A DNA stretch of 46,926 nucleotides, taken from the NCBI GenBank assembly GCA_013285855.1, contig JABDGW010000017.1, forward strand, positions 1-46,926. Direction: 5' to 3'. This document shows, piece after piece, positions 36,860 to 44,668 of the stretch (the first letter of the stretch is position 1; every line of letters starts with the position of its first letter). This DNA is from Bacteroidota bacterium. GTDB lineage: Bacteria > Bacteroidota > Bacteroidia > Chitinophagales > Chitinophagaceae. The position numbers were made by a program, and so were the translations under genes. The notes beneath the pieces were generated by a model. The model was not told the origin of the DNA, did no database searches, and saw only the letters and a program-made list of their open reading frames with translations.

Positions 36860-36990
36860 AGGGCTGATAAGTGTTTTAAATCAGCACAGTGTAAAAAAAA
36901 ATCTGATTGAGGTAAAAAATAAATTTTGCTCTTTAAATACTTTTTTAATTGAAAATTTATCCTACTTTCAAAACCTAAAATGAAAAAAAT

Positions 36991-38880
36991 ATGAGGACAA
37001 TGTTACGCCCAAGGCTAATGATTACCTGCCTGATCATTTTGCCTGTTGTGTCTATGGCACAAAAACAATTTAGTCAGTCAAAGATTAAAGCAAAAACCAC
37101 TGTAAATGCTAAAACAGCGGGTTCAGGAAACTCCGGATCTGTTTCAATTCAAGCGCAGAATCAACTTATCCAAAAAAAGATCAACCAGCGCTTCAACCTA
37201 CCTCAAAATGATTTTATATCATCTTTATTACCTCAAAATCTTACAAGTAAAATCAAACAACAAATTAATGAAGATGCTTCATCAACAGATAAAGCAGAAG
37301 CTGTAATAGCAAGCCCTGCACCAATCAAATCTTTTAAAGGCTCGAAAGAAGGCGCTAATCTTTATCCGCCAGATCCCGGTGGTGCGGCAGGGCCGGATAA
37401 TATTATGCACGTAAACAACAAGGAATATGTTTTTTCAAAGAAAACAGGAAGTGTACTTTTTACAGTGCCTGTTGATTCTTTCTGGGCTGGCTTCAAGGGT
37501 ACGGCAGCAGCTATTGGTTATCCTCATGTTGAATATGATGCACAGCTAAAGCATTTTTATATTGGTACTCTTGCAACAGATCTGAATACAGGTGATTATG
37601 CTATTTTATTCGGTGCTTCTGTTACACAGGATGCGACCGGAGACTGGACCTTATATGAGTTAGATTTAGGACCTGCTTCTATACAAGATGCTCCTCAAAT
37701 TGGTTATAGTAAAAGATGGTTTACCATAACTACAATGCAGTATGACACAGCATCACCGAACAATTTTAATTCTTCAGGTGTTTTCCTCATGAGTTTAAGC
37801 GACATGATAGCAGGAAGTTTATCAAATATTTATTTTGTAAACGATTCTAATTTCTTTTCAATGAGTCCCGTTGAAACCCAGGATCCTAATGTAAATAACC
37901 ATTATCTCATTTCAAATATTGGCAGCACTAAGGATACGGGTTTTTTATTTGTTGTTCATATTGGCGGGTCACTTGCTGCACCAACCTATACTTATGATGG
38001 GTATGCAAAAAAGGCAACGTCCTGGAGTACTACTCCGGTATATGGATCTCAAAACGGAACTGCACACCAGATTTATTTGGGTAATACAACACTAACCGGG
38101 GCCGTTTACAGAAATGCGCAAATATGGACGAGCCACACTGTATACCTTCCTGCGCGCAATCCACTAACAACTGCGGTACAATGGTGGGAAATTAATGCAC
38201 TTACACGTGGTGTAACACAGTCAGGACGTGTTACAAACAAAACAGGTACTATATTATATGCATTTCCAAGCTTAGCTGTAAACAAGCATAACGATATGTT
38301 GTTGGGGTATAATCAATTTAGTGCCACTACATATCCAAGTGCTGCTTATTCATACCGTAATGGCAGTGATGCTGTAAACACTTTGCGTAAAACATTTGTG
38401 TATAAAAAAGGCAGAGCTGCTTATTTTGACGGCGGATCTGGCGGTGTTACTTTTTATTGGGGAGATTATACTGCCACGAGTGTTGACCCGGTTGACAGTA
38501 GTTTCTGGACGGTTCAGGAATATGCCGAATCACCAGCTAACAAATGGGGTACCTGGTGGGCACATGTTGGTAACGTAAGTTTTACAGGATTAGAAAGCGC
38601 TCCTCAACAAACGATATCTGTTGATAAACTGGCTTCAATAATGATTTCTCCAAACCCGGCAAATAGTGTGGCTACGATTAACTGGAGTGAAGAAAAGTCA
38701 TCAACAGTCAAAATTCAAATAAGCAATAACCAGGGCAATATTTTATTAACAAAAGAATTTACTGCACAAAAAGGAACAAATAAAATATCGCTTAATATAG
38801 CTAATCTTATTTCAGGAGTTTATTCAGTTGCAGTTTTTAATGGTACGAACATTAAAAAAGCGCAGCTTGTTGTTGAATAA
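36991..38880 (+). CDS. Large secreted protein with T9SS type A sorting domain
   Basis: A 629-residue protein with a signal peptide ending near VSMAQ. Residues 110-540 form a beta-rich region (PDPGGAAGPDNIMHVNNKEY; AIGYPHVEYDAQLKHFYIGT; RWFTITTMQYDT; MLLGYNQFSATTYPSAAYSY) that resembles a propeller but that I cannot assign. The final 80 residues are a T9SS sorting domain: MISPNPANSVATINW, then ISNNQGNILL, then ISGVYSVAVFNG. It is expected at the cell surface. It interrupts the two sugar-nucleotide genes at 36284 and 38980 and is closed by a strong terminator. Confidence 0.85.
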   Translation: MRTMLRPRLMITCLIILPVVSMAQKQFSQSKIKAKTTVNAKTAGSGNSGSVSIQAQNQLIQKKINQRFNLPQNDFISSLLPQNLTSKIKQQINEDASSTDKAEAVIASPAPIKSFKGSKEGANLYPPDPGGAAGPDNIMHVNNKEYVFSKKTGSVLFTVPVDSFWAGFKGTAAAIGYPHVEYDAQLKHFYIGTLATDLNTGDYAILFGASVTQDATGDWTLYELDLGPASIQDAPQIGYSKRWFTITTMQYDTASPNNFNSSGVFLMSLSDMIAGSLSNIYFVNDSNFFSMSPVETQDPNVNNHYLISNIGSTKDTGFLFVVHIGGSLAAPTYTYDGYAKKATSWSTTPVYGSQNGTAHQIYLGNTTLTGAVYRNAQIWTSHTVYLPARNPLTTAVQWWEINALTRGVTQSGRVTNKTGTILYAFPSLAVNKHNDMLLGYNQFSATTYPSAAYSYRNGSDAVNTLRKTFVYKKGRAAYFDGGSGGVTFYWGDYTATSVDPVDSSFWTVQEYAESPANKWGTWWAHVGNVSFTGLESAPQQTISVDKLASIMISPNPANSVATINWSEEKSSTVKIQISNNQGNILLTKEFTAQKGTNKISLNIANLISGVYSVAVFNGTNIKKAQLVVE

Positions 38881-38902
38881 AAATTCAGCACAATAGAATT
38901 TG

Positions 38903-38937
38903 ATTGCGCCGGCTTTAAGCCCGGCGCAATTTTTTTT
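38903..38937 (+). terminator. Intrinsic terminator after the T9SS protein gene
   Basis: A GC-rich 10-bp stem (38903-38912 with 38921-38930), 8-nt loop, then seven Ts (38931-38937). It separates the T9SS gene from the dehydrogenase gene, which has its own promoter-like sequence. Confidence 0.9.
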
Positions 38938-38943
38938 GAATGA

Positions 38944-38973
38944 TTGCATAATTTATCGTGCAACATATCTTTG
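38944..38973 (+). promoter_or_regulatory. Probable promoter of the WlbA-like dehydrogenase gene
   Basis: TTG (38944-38946), a 19-bp spacer and TATCTTTG (38966-38973) fit the Bacteroidota TTTG-N19-TAnnTTTG consensus. It lies right after a terminator and 6 bp before the ATG at 38980. Confidence 0.5.
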
Positions 38974-38979
38974 GCAAGC

Positions 38980-39993
38980 ATGAATAAAATAAAATTTGCA
39001 GTAGTTGGTTGCGGACAAATAGGCAAGCGTCATGCAGCAATTATTGCAAACCATCCACAAGCGCAGCTTACTGCATTAATTGATATTAAGCCGGCAGCAT
39101 CTCCAGGTCTTCAACTATTTAATGCTCCTTTTTTTTCTTCATTAAATTTATTTTTAGAATCGGGTATTGAAACGGATGTAATAAATATTGCAACACCTAA
39201 TGGCTTACACGCAGCCCAGGCAATTATGTGTTTAACTGCAGGCAAAAATGTTGTAATTGAAAAACCAATGGCTTTGCATACAAAAGATGCAGCAGATATT
39301 ATAAACACAGCAAATAAAAACCAAAAGCAGGTATTTGTTGTAATGCAAAACCGCTATTCACCACCGGTTGTTTGGTTGAAAAAAAATATTACTGAAAACA
39401 TTTTAGGCAAAATTTATTCTGTGCAGCTTAATTGCTTCTGGAATCGTGACGAACGTTATTATACAGATAACTGGCATGGAACCAAAGAAATGGATGGCGG
39501 CGTTTTGTTTACACAATTCTCTCATTTTATTGATATTTTTTATTGGATTTTTGGTGATATAAAAAATATTACTGCACGTTTACAATGCTTCAATCATAAG
39601 CATCTTACCGCATTTGAAGATAGCGGAATAGTTACGTTTGAATTTAATGATAACAGTATTGGCTGCTTAAATTTTTCAACGGCTGTATGGGATAAAAATT
39701 TTGAAAGCAGTATTACTATAATTGCTGAGAACGGCAGTATAAAAATCGGCGGACAGTATATGGATAAGGTTGAATATTGTCATATAAAAAATTATACAAT
39801 GCCTCAGCTGCACAGCTCAAATGTTGAAAATGATTATGGCAATTATAAGGGCAGCGCAGCCAATCATCATTACATCATACAAAATGTGATTGATGTTTTA
39901 CAAAACAAAGGAACAATAAGTGCAGGCGCTGAAGAAGGTTTAAAAGTTATAGATATCATTGAAAGAATTTATAAAGCAGCCAACAGTTTTTAA
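38980..39993 (+). CDS. Gfo/Idh/MocA oxidoreductase (WbpB/WlbA-like sugar-nucleotide dehydrogenase)
   Basis: A 337-residue NAD(P)-dependent oxidoreductase. The Rossmann motif is FAVVGCGQIGKRHA; the catalytic EKP is in VVIEKPMALH; FVVMQNRYSPPV and NWHGTKEMDGGVLFTQFSH are typical of the WlbA/WbpB branch, which oxidises the 3-hydroxyl of UDP-GlcNAcA before amination. The WbpD/WlbB-like acetyltransferase at 36284 acts two steps later in that pathway. ATG 38980 is chosen over an upstream TTG at 38944 that lies inside the promoter. It converges on the patatin gene with only 6 bp between stop codons. Confidence 0.87.
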   Translation: MNKIKFAVVGCGQIGKRHAAIIANHPQAQLTALIDIKPAASPGLQLFNAPFFSSLNLFLESGIETDVINIATPNGLHAAQAIMCLTAGKNVVIEKPMALHTKDAADIINTANKNQKQVFVVMQNRYSPPVVWLKKNITENILGKIYSVQLNCFWNRDERYYTDNWHGTKEMDGGVLFTQFSHFIDIFYWIFGDIKNITARLQCFNHKHLTAFEDSGIVTFEFNDNSIGCLNFSTAVWDKNFESSITIIAENGSIKIGGQYMDKVEYCHIKNYTMPQLHSSNVENDYGNYKGSAANHHYIIQNVIDVLQNKGTISAGAEEGLKVIDIIERIYKAANSF

Positions 39994-39999
39994 CGGCAT

Positions 40000-41328
40000 T
40001 TATATGCATTGCATCCATCTTGTTTTTGCAGCAGCATACGTAGCATCGCCTAAATAACTTGTCGAGGCATCACCTCTTATTAATTGATTAGGCAAACAAA
40101 TGGCACTATCGGTTATAAATTTATCGCAAAGATCTTTTATCAAATCAACCTGGTTATTTTCTACCGCATCCATATCCATCTCAAGCAGTGTTAATAATTT
40201 TTGAACAGGGTCAGCATCACTTTTATATACATCGGGCACAACGAACATATTTGTTTTTGCATCCAGCACCGGACTGTAACAAGGATTAATTCTAACAATA
40301 TTGGCTTTATTGTTTAATGAAGGATCTATCATTGAATAGGCTATAAAGGTCGCGCTGTCCGGAGGATCATCTAATATACTGGTTGCCATTTTCGTCAGAT
40401 CACTTTTAAACGAAAACGAAACGTCTGCTTTTGACAGCGGATTATTTTTATTCGCATCATACAAAGTCTTATCATCAGGATCATTAGAATTTGATTTATC
40501 AGCAATAATTACTTTGCTGCCGGTACCTGTACCTAATGAAAGTATACAGCAATCTTTTGGTGCTGCACCATTCGTAACAGCTTCAACTAAACCAGCAAGC
40601 ACAGGATTATTAAAACCAGAAACAGCACCATCCCAAAACCAGGTAGTGGTATTGTACACAGGGTTTTGAAAACCAGGTTTTGGTTTTTTTATTAAAGGCT
40701 GAATTGCGGCTGGTGCATCAAAATAATTAAGCGGTGCATTGCTTGATGCATGAATGGCGTGTGCCAAAGGCACTGCAAAATATTTAGAAGTGAACTTATC
40801 TGTTTCACTTACCATATTTGATCTGAAAAAACTTACACGCTGCCTGAAATAATCAAAGCCAACAATTACCAGTTGCAGTTTTTCTTTATTGATTAATGCA
40901 GGTAATTCATTCATTGTCATTTGCACTATTGGTTTGGTTATTTTTCCTTCCCTGTATAAATGATCATAATCAGTTAGCACTTTTATTAAACCCTGCAGCT
41001 TTCTTTCTGTGCTATATTTCGGACCAATTCCAATTTTACTTCTTAAAAATGCAAGGATGTCCTGCGCTTTCAGTTTTTCGAAAAAAGTAAGCGCAGAAAA
41101 AACTTTTTTGCGCAGGCTTTCATCTTCAAAAACGTTTATAATTTCACTTAACTTCATGTCATTACATAAACATGCAAGCACCAAACTGCCGCCGGAGTTT
41201 GCAATAGCAAGATCAAATTTCTGCAACAATTCATGTCCACGTATATCGCCATAAATATCTTTCAGCACTCTCGCCTGTATTAAAGCCCACGAACCGCCGC
41301 CATCCATGGAAAGAATTTTGTAAGACAT
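40000..41328 (-). CDS. Patatin-like phospholipase
   Basis: A 442-residue patatin-fold lipase with no signal peptide. The oxyanion loop is SMDGGGSWALI (residues 7-17); the nucleophile is Ser45 in AIANSGGSL, where the usual first Gly of GxSxG is Ala; the dyad Asp233 is in WDGAVSGFNNP. Substrate is probably a phospholipid or another acyl ester. It is the most downstream gene of the accessory cluster. The product would be cytosolic, so it either acts inside the cell or is exported by another route. It has no copy of the leader repeat in front of it. Confidence 0.9.
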   Translation of the reverse strand: MSYKILSMDGGGSWALIQARVLKDIYGDIRGHELLQKFDLAIANSGGSLVLACLCNDMKLSEIINVFEDESLRKKVFSALTFFEKLKAQDILAFLRSKIGIGPKYSTERKLQGLIKVLTDYDHLYREGKITKPIVQMTMNELPALINKEKLQLVIVGFDYFRQRVSFFRSNMVSETDKFTSKYFAVPLAHAIHASSNAPLNYFDAPAAIQPLIKKPKPGFQNPVYNTTTWFWDGAVSGFNNPVLAGLVEAVTNGAAPKDCCILSLGTGTGSKVIIADKSNSNDPDDKTLYDANKNNPLSKADVSFSFKSDLTKMATSILDDPPDSATFIAYSMIDPSLNNKANIVRINPCYSPVLDAKTNMFVVPDVYKSDADPVQKLLTLLEMDMDAVENNQVDLIKDLCDKFITDSAICLPNQLIRGDASTSYLGDATYAAAKTRWMQCI

Positions 41329-41415
41329 ATAATAATTTTATTTCAGCCTTTAGCAGAAATTGTTTACAAGTTCGTATTTAAATTATTTTCTTCAATTATC
41401 CAGGCAACGGGAAAA

Positions 41416-41730
41416 TTATAAGGCATTTAAAATTGCCGTTTCTAATACGCTAAAAGCCGCATTTATAGCTTGTTGAGCTGCAGATTCTGTAATTATTTTT
41501 TCTGCTATTAATTCTGCTTTTAAAATGTCCTCCTCATCTGCTAACCTGGCCTTTAAAAAATCATCATCTATTTCATTGTTTAAACGCTGGTCTGCCAGTT
41601 GCTGAAGACGTTGTTTATGGGCTTGCAGGAAACTGTTTGAGGCATCTTTAATTTTATCCCAACCCCCGGCTGCTTCAGTTTTCATTGCATTCAGCATTTG
41701 CTGTATAGTAGTATTAATATTGAGACTCAT
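41416..41730 (-). CDS. Small helical protein, unknown function
   Basis: A 104-residue, charged, probably all-helical protein without signal peptide or membrane segment (MSLNINTTIQQMLNAMK; LQQLADQRLNNEIDDDFLK; AEKIITESAAQQAINAAF). I recognise no family. It lies 18 bp after the lipoprotein gene and 87 bp before the patatin gene, in the same direction, so it is probably a member of the cluster. A chaperone, adaptor or immunity role is possible but unsupported. Confidence 0.65.
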   Translation of the reverse strand: MSLNINTTIQQMLNAMKTEAAGGWDKIKDASNSFLQAHKQRLQQLADQRLNNEIDDDFLKARLADEEDILKAELIAEKIITESAAQQAINAAFSVLETAILNAL

Positions 41731-41748
41731 AAATTGTTTTATTAATTA

Positions 41749-42183
41749 TTAATTTGATGTTGAGTGTGGTAATCCCTGTTCAGCTTTTAGCAAGGCAAGC
41801 CAGAAAGCTTTTATATCCGCCTGGTAATCTATAATCATAGCATTGTTCAATGGTGTTTTAGCCTGCTTATGCTCGTCTCTGTATTTAATAAAATGCACAA
41901 GCAGCATAGAATCCAGCATATGCATGTCTTTAGGATGCTTGCTTGCCTGTATTTTCAAATCAATTGAATTTATCTCAGCCTGCACATCTGTATATTCCGG
42001 AGAGTACTTTGCATACGATCGATCAACAGAATCTGCTAATAATTCCAGGTATATTTTATCATTGGCTTTTGCACCATCTATTATTTGTTGCTCAACAGAA
42101 GCATCATAATCCGGAACAAAAGATACTTTGCATGAAATAAAAACCAAAACAGTAAAAACTGATACAAGAAATTTAGTTTTCAT
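41749..42183 (-). CDS. Small predicted lipoprotein
   Basis: A 144-residue lipoprotein with lipobox VFISC (Cys19) and a helical, charged body (VEQQIIDGAKANDKIYLELL; VQAEINSIDLKIQASKHP; AMIIDYQADIKAFWLALLKA). ATG 42183 is used; a TTG one codon upstream gives the same protein plus one residue. I recognise no family. A short helical lipoprotein beside cell-wall hydrolases is also the look of an outer-membrane spanin subunit, but that is speculative. Leader repeat copy 1 lies 16 bp upstream. Confidence 0.72.
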   Translation of the reverse strand: MKTKFLVSVFTVLVFISCKVSFVPDYDASVEQQIIDGAKANDKIYLELLADSVDRSYAKYSPEYTDVQAEINSIDLKIQASKHPKDMHMLDSMLLVHFIKYRDEHKQAKTPLNNAMIIDYQADIKAFWLALLKAEQGLPHSTSN

Positions 42184-42199
42184 CAAATAAATTTTATAC

Positions 42200-42287
42200 G
42201 CCTACTCTTTTCCCTTTTCGGCTTACGGGTGCTTACTGTTTTAATAAACCTGCTGGCCGCAGGCAAGGGTGTTCAGCGTTTTCCCTT
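42200..42287 (-). repeat. Leader repeat, copy 1
   Basis: Copy 1 of the cluster's repeated leader, upstream of the lipoprotein gene. The 38-nt core (42200-42237) differs from copy 4 at one position. Hairpin 2: CCC 42212-42214 with GGG 42227-42229, 12-nt loop. Hairpin 1: AAGGG 42265-42269 with CCCTT 42283-42287, 13-nt loop; both sides changed relative to the AAGGA/TCCTT of other copies. An extra short palindrome (CCTGC/GCAGG) sits between the two parts. Confidence 0.85.
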
Positions 42288-42296
42288 TTTAATTGC

Positions 42297-43334
42297 CTAC
42301 TTGTTTGCAGCAGCATTTGCCTGCTGCGACGGTGCCGAATCATTGTTTACCGGCGGTGGCAACGTTTGCTGCTCTTTGGTAGGTTCGGTAAGTTTCAGTC
42401 CTGCATAAGCACCAGAACTAATGCCCAATAATAAAAGCACATTGTCATCAAACGCCGGCAATACATTGGTTGTAACGGTTTTTTGAATAAAGATGATACC
42501 AAATACCAGGTTGAAAATTACATTCTGAAACCGTTGTATATTAATACTGGTACCATCAGATAGTATATCCATAAACCAGCCTTCGCTCTTGGCTTTGGGG
42601 TCTATAACAACAACAGCGCCTGGCCGGTTCTCAATAACCTTAGTGGCAGCAGTGGTGCCAATACTTATACCAAGAATTATTAAAATAGAACCCGGTATAT
42701 CTGGCAGTGAACCTGTGCCAAAACAGATATAGAGATATGAAAACACAAAAAGGATAGTCCAGTAAAAAAGCTGCGTACGGCTCAGGCTGTAATATAAGTT
42801 GTTGTCATCTTTTAAAGCATTGTACTTTATGGCGGCAAATATTAATCCCAGGAAAAGGATCGTCATTACCCATACCCAGCCAGGATTAATATGCTGGTTT
42901 ACTTCTATATAGATCGGATCTTTTGCTTTTGCAAGGCTTTCTGTATCCGTACCGACAGAAAAAATTACAGCCAGGATATTTTTTTCCCCCGACTTACTTT
43001 CTGTAAACCGCAATAAAAGGTGTTCAAGACTGTCATTTAATTTAAAGAAAACAATTTTCTCGCTTTCACTTACTTTCCAGGGTTTTAAATTGTTTATTTT
43101 GATACCGTCAGCATATAGTGTTGTAAAGGTTGAAATGGGCTTTTGTGTAATTAATTTAATAGCGATAATATCCTTAATCGTAGCAGAGTCTCCCGGTGGC
43201 TGATTAAGATTAAGATTGGTAATTCTTTCTATTGAATCGCTTATCATAGTGGTATCACCACCCGGTGCACTAAATCCTGACAAGGCAAAGAAAAAAACAA
43301 CAATAAAGCAGAGGTAAAATTTAAAAGCTTTCAT
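42297..43334 (-). CDS. Multi-pass membrane protein, unknown function
   Basis: A 345-residue protein: signal peptide (residues 1-23), an extracytoplasmic beta-rich domain (about 24-145), then five membrane helices (PGWVWVMTILFLGLIFAAI; LFYWTILFVFSYLYICF; GSILIILGISIGTTAAT; FQNVIFNLVFGIIFIQ; NVLLLLGISSGAYAGLK) and a Pro/Gln/Ala-rich tail. The LSRTQLFYW and LGISxGxxxxxK motifs, and GWFMDILSDG with RFQNVIFNLV, recur in an uncharacterised family of bacterial membrane proteins I have only a vague memory of. It may be a pore or anchor of the cluster. Leader repeat copy 2 precedes it. Confidence 0.72.
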   Translation of the reverse strand: MKAFKFYLCFIVVFFFALSGFSAPGGDTTMISDSIERITNLNLNQPPGDSATIKDIIAIKLITQKPISTFTTLYADGIKINNLKPWKVSESEKIVFFKLNDSLEHLLLRFTESKSGEKNILAVIFSVGTDTESLAKAKDPIYIEVNQHINPGWVWVMTILFLGLIFAAIKYNALKDDNNLYYSLSRTQLFYWTILFVFSYLYICFGTGSLPDIPGSILIILGISIGTTAATKVIENRPGAVVVIDPKAKSEGWFMDILSDGTSINIQRFQNVIFNLVFGIIFIQKTVTTNVLPAFDDNVLLLLGISSGAYAGLKLTEPTKEQQTLPPPVNNDSAPSQQANAAANK

Positions 43335-43344
43335 ATACTTTTTA

Positions 43345-43414
43345 GCCTATTCTAATCCCTTTTTGGCTTGCGGGTGCTTACTCTGTTAATTAAGGATTTT
43401 CAGCGTTCCTCCTT
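43345..43414 (-). repeat. Leader repeat, copy 2
   Basis: Copy 2, upstream of the membrane-protein gene. Core 43345-43382 matches copy 4 at 34 of 38 positions. Hairpin 2: 43357-43359 with 43372-43374, 12-nt loop. Hairpin 1: 43392-43396 with 43410-43414, 13-nt loop, ending close to the stop of the preceding gene's neighbour at 43420. Confidence 0.85.
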
Positions 43415-43419
43415 ATATG

Positions 43420-44025
43420 CTAAACAAATACTTCCCCTTTTTCAAATAGTCCGCGAATAATAGCCACATCTTCGCTGACAGCTTTTAATTGATAATGCGG
43501 GTTGTCTTTTAATGAGTGCCAGTTACCTCCCCACTCCAGCGTATTTATTTGCGGTAATATTATTTTGGCAAGAGCTATATACTCACTGTCATTTGTACTA
43601 TAGGTGCCATTATTAAATATTCCAATATCCCAAGCAATGCCAAAGTTATGATTGCTTTGTCCGCCTCTTGCATGACTAACTATAGGTCCGTTTGCAGTTC
43701 TGCCTTGTGCATACAAAACATCCTGCTCTGCATAAGTGCGTGTGCCGGATATAATGCGCACATCTTTGCCTGCATTTTTACATAAATTCAAAAACCTGCG
43801 TGCTTCTGTTTGAGCTTTAGGGAAGAGTGTAATTATATTGCTTTCACTGCGTGCATCGAATTTGCCAAGTTCTTCCGCAATTGATGAGCCTTCCGCTAAA
43901 AAAGCAGTATCTGCTTTATCGGTATTGGGTCCCCAACTGCCATCTAGTTTATCAGTATAAAAACCTGCTGATTTTAAAAATCGCTGATAGAAGACTACAT
44001 CTTCTTTTAGTAATTGATAGCTCAT
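43420..44025 (-). CDS. M15-family peptidoglycan peptidase without signal peptide
   Basis: A 201-residue D-Ala-D-Ala carboxypeptidase / L-Ala-D-Glu endopeptidase-like protein. An N-terminal segment (residues 1-45) resembles a short peptidoglycan-binding helix set (FYTDKLDGSWGPNTDKADTA). The M15 core has SGTRTYAEQDVLYAQGR, then SNHNFGIAWDIG with His126 and Asp133, and EWGGNWHSLKDNPHYQL with Glu164 and His177: the zinc and catalytic set. No signal peptide or membrane segment is present, as in phage endolysins, so reaching peptidoglycan needs a pore or an injection machine. Leader repeat copy 3 precedes it. Confidence 0.88.
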   Translation of the reverse strand: MSYQLLKEDVVFYQRFLKSAGFYTDKLDGSWGPNTDKADTAFLAEGSSIAEELGKFDARSESNIITLFPKAQTEARRFLNLCKNAGKDVRIISGTRTYAEQDVLYAQGRTANGPIVSHARGGQSNHNFGIAWDIGIFNNGTYSTNDSEYIALAKIILPQINTLEWGGNWHSLKDNPHYQLKAVSEDVAIIRGLFEKGEVFV

Positions 44026-44040
44026 ATAATTATTTGTTTT

Positions 44041-44113
44041 GCCTACTCTATTTCCCGTTTTCGGCTTGGCGAGTGCTTACTCTCTTTTAAAAGGATTTTC
44101 GGCATTATTCCTA
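44041..44113 (-). repeat. Leader repeat, copy 3
   Basis: Copy 3, upstream of the M15 gene. The core (44041-44081) is 41 nt because three bases are added; two of these create one extra closing pair in hairpin 2 (44054-44057 with 44070-44073, G-U wobble in RNA) while the loop stays 12 nt. Hairpin 1: 44092-44095 with 44109-44112, 13-nt loop. Confidence 0.82.
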
Positions 44114-44122
44114 TGTTTATTT

Positions 44123-44581
44123 TTAAGAAAAATATAAATCCGCTTCAGCTTTTCTGCGGTTTTTAAGTCCCTGAACTTCTATCAATTGTCCATTTAGATG
44201 TGCTTTATCCCACACCATAAACGAATCACGAATAGTTGGGTCTGAAGGATTTGCTTTTACCTTTTTTAGCAACGTTGAAGAAAGTAATGCGCCGATACCA
44301 ACATTGTATGTAAAGCTTACCAAGGCATTATATTGATTCTGATTAAGGTTCACACCGGCAAGTGCTGCATCAAGGCTATGACATTTTTTGGAAACTTCAC
44401 CGGCAAGTAGTTTGTCTGCCTGATCTTGTGTTATAACATCACCTTGTTTTACATGAGAACCATCTTCATAAAGAATACTGCCAACGCCAATTGTCCAAAT
44501 GCCGGCACTATCCTGGTAAGATTGTAGCTTACAGGCTTCGCGTTCCCTGATGAAATCAAAAAAACTTTTATCTGGTGTCAT
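44123..44581 (-). CDS. GH24 phage-type lysozyme without signal peptide
   Basis: A 152-residue muramidase of the T4-lysozyme-like family. The catalytic set is in the first 40 residues: Glu in FIREREACKLQSY, Asp in YQDSAGIW and Thr in WTIGVGS, spaced as in phage endolysins. Further family blocks are NQNQYNALVSFTYNVG and GLKNRRKAEADLYFS. It begins MTPDKSFFDF with no signal peptide or signal-anchor, so it cannot use Sec by itself. It sits between the M15 peptidase and the M19-like enzyme, each separated by a leader repeat. No phage genes are near, which favours a domesticated endolysin or an effector. Confidence 0.92.
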   Translation of the reverse strand: MTPDKSFFDFIREREACKLQSYQDSAGIWTIGVGSILYEDGSHVKQGDVITQDQADKLLAGEVSKKCHSLDAALAGVNLNQNQYNALVSFTYNVGIGALLSSTLLKKVKANPSDPTIRDSFMVWDKAHLNGQLIEVQGLKNRRKAEADLYFS

Positions 44582-44597
44582 AAAATAAATTTTATAT

Positions 44598-44668
44598 GCC
44601 TACTCTATTCCCTTTTCGGCTTACGGGTGCTTACTATTTTCTTAAAGGATTTTCAGCGTTGTTCCTTA
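44598..44668 (-). repeat. Leader repeat, copy 4 (best copy)
   Basis: Copy 4, upstream of the lysozyme gene, used as reference. Core 44598-44635. Hairpin 2: CCC 44610-44612 with GGG 44625-44627, 12-nt loop. Hairpin 1: AAGGA 44645-44649 with TCCTT 44663-44667, 13-nt loop. On the transcribed strand both loops end in the same motif, GC(U/C)GAAAA. Confidence 0.88.

Noticed and set aside
36862-36891. Hairpin GCTGAT/ATCAGC as a terminator after the acetyltransferase
   Set aside because: Only 6 bp of stem and followed by A-rich, not T-rich, sequence.
36980-36994. ATG at 36980 (Met-Lys-Lys-Ile-stop) as the true start, implying a frameshift of the T9SS protein
   Set aside because: The frame from ATG 36991 has its own good signal peptide, so no frameshift is needed.
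40896-41254. Plus-strand frames opposite the patatin gene as toxin or immunity genes
   Set aside because: Low-complexity shadow translations with no start context; the patatin motifs on the other strand are clear.
44123-44581. Prophage remnant
   Set aside because: A GH24 lysozyme and an M15 peptidase are endolysin-like, but no capsid, tail, terminase, integrase or phage repressor gene is present in the window.
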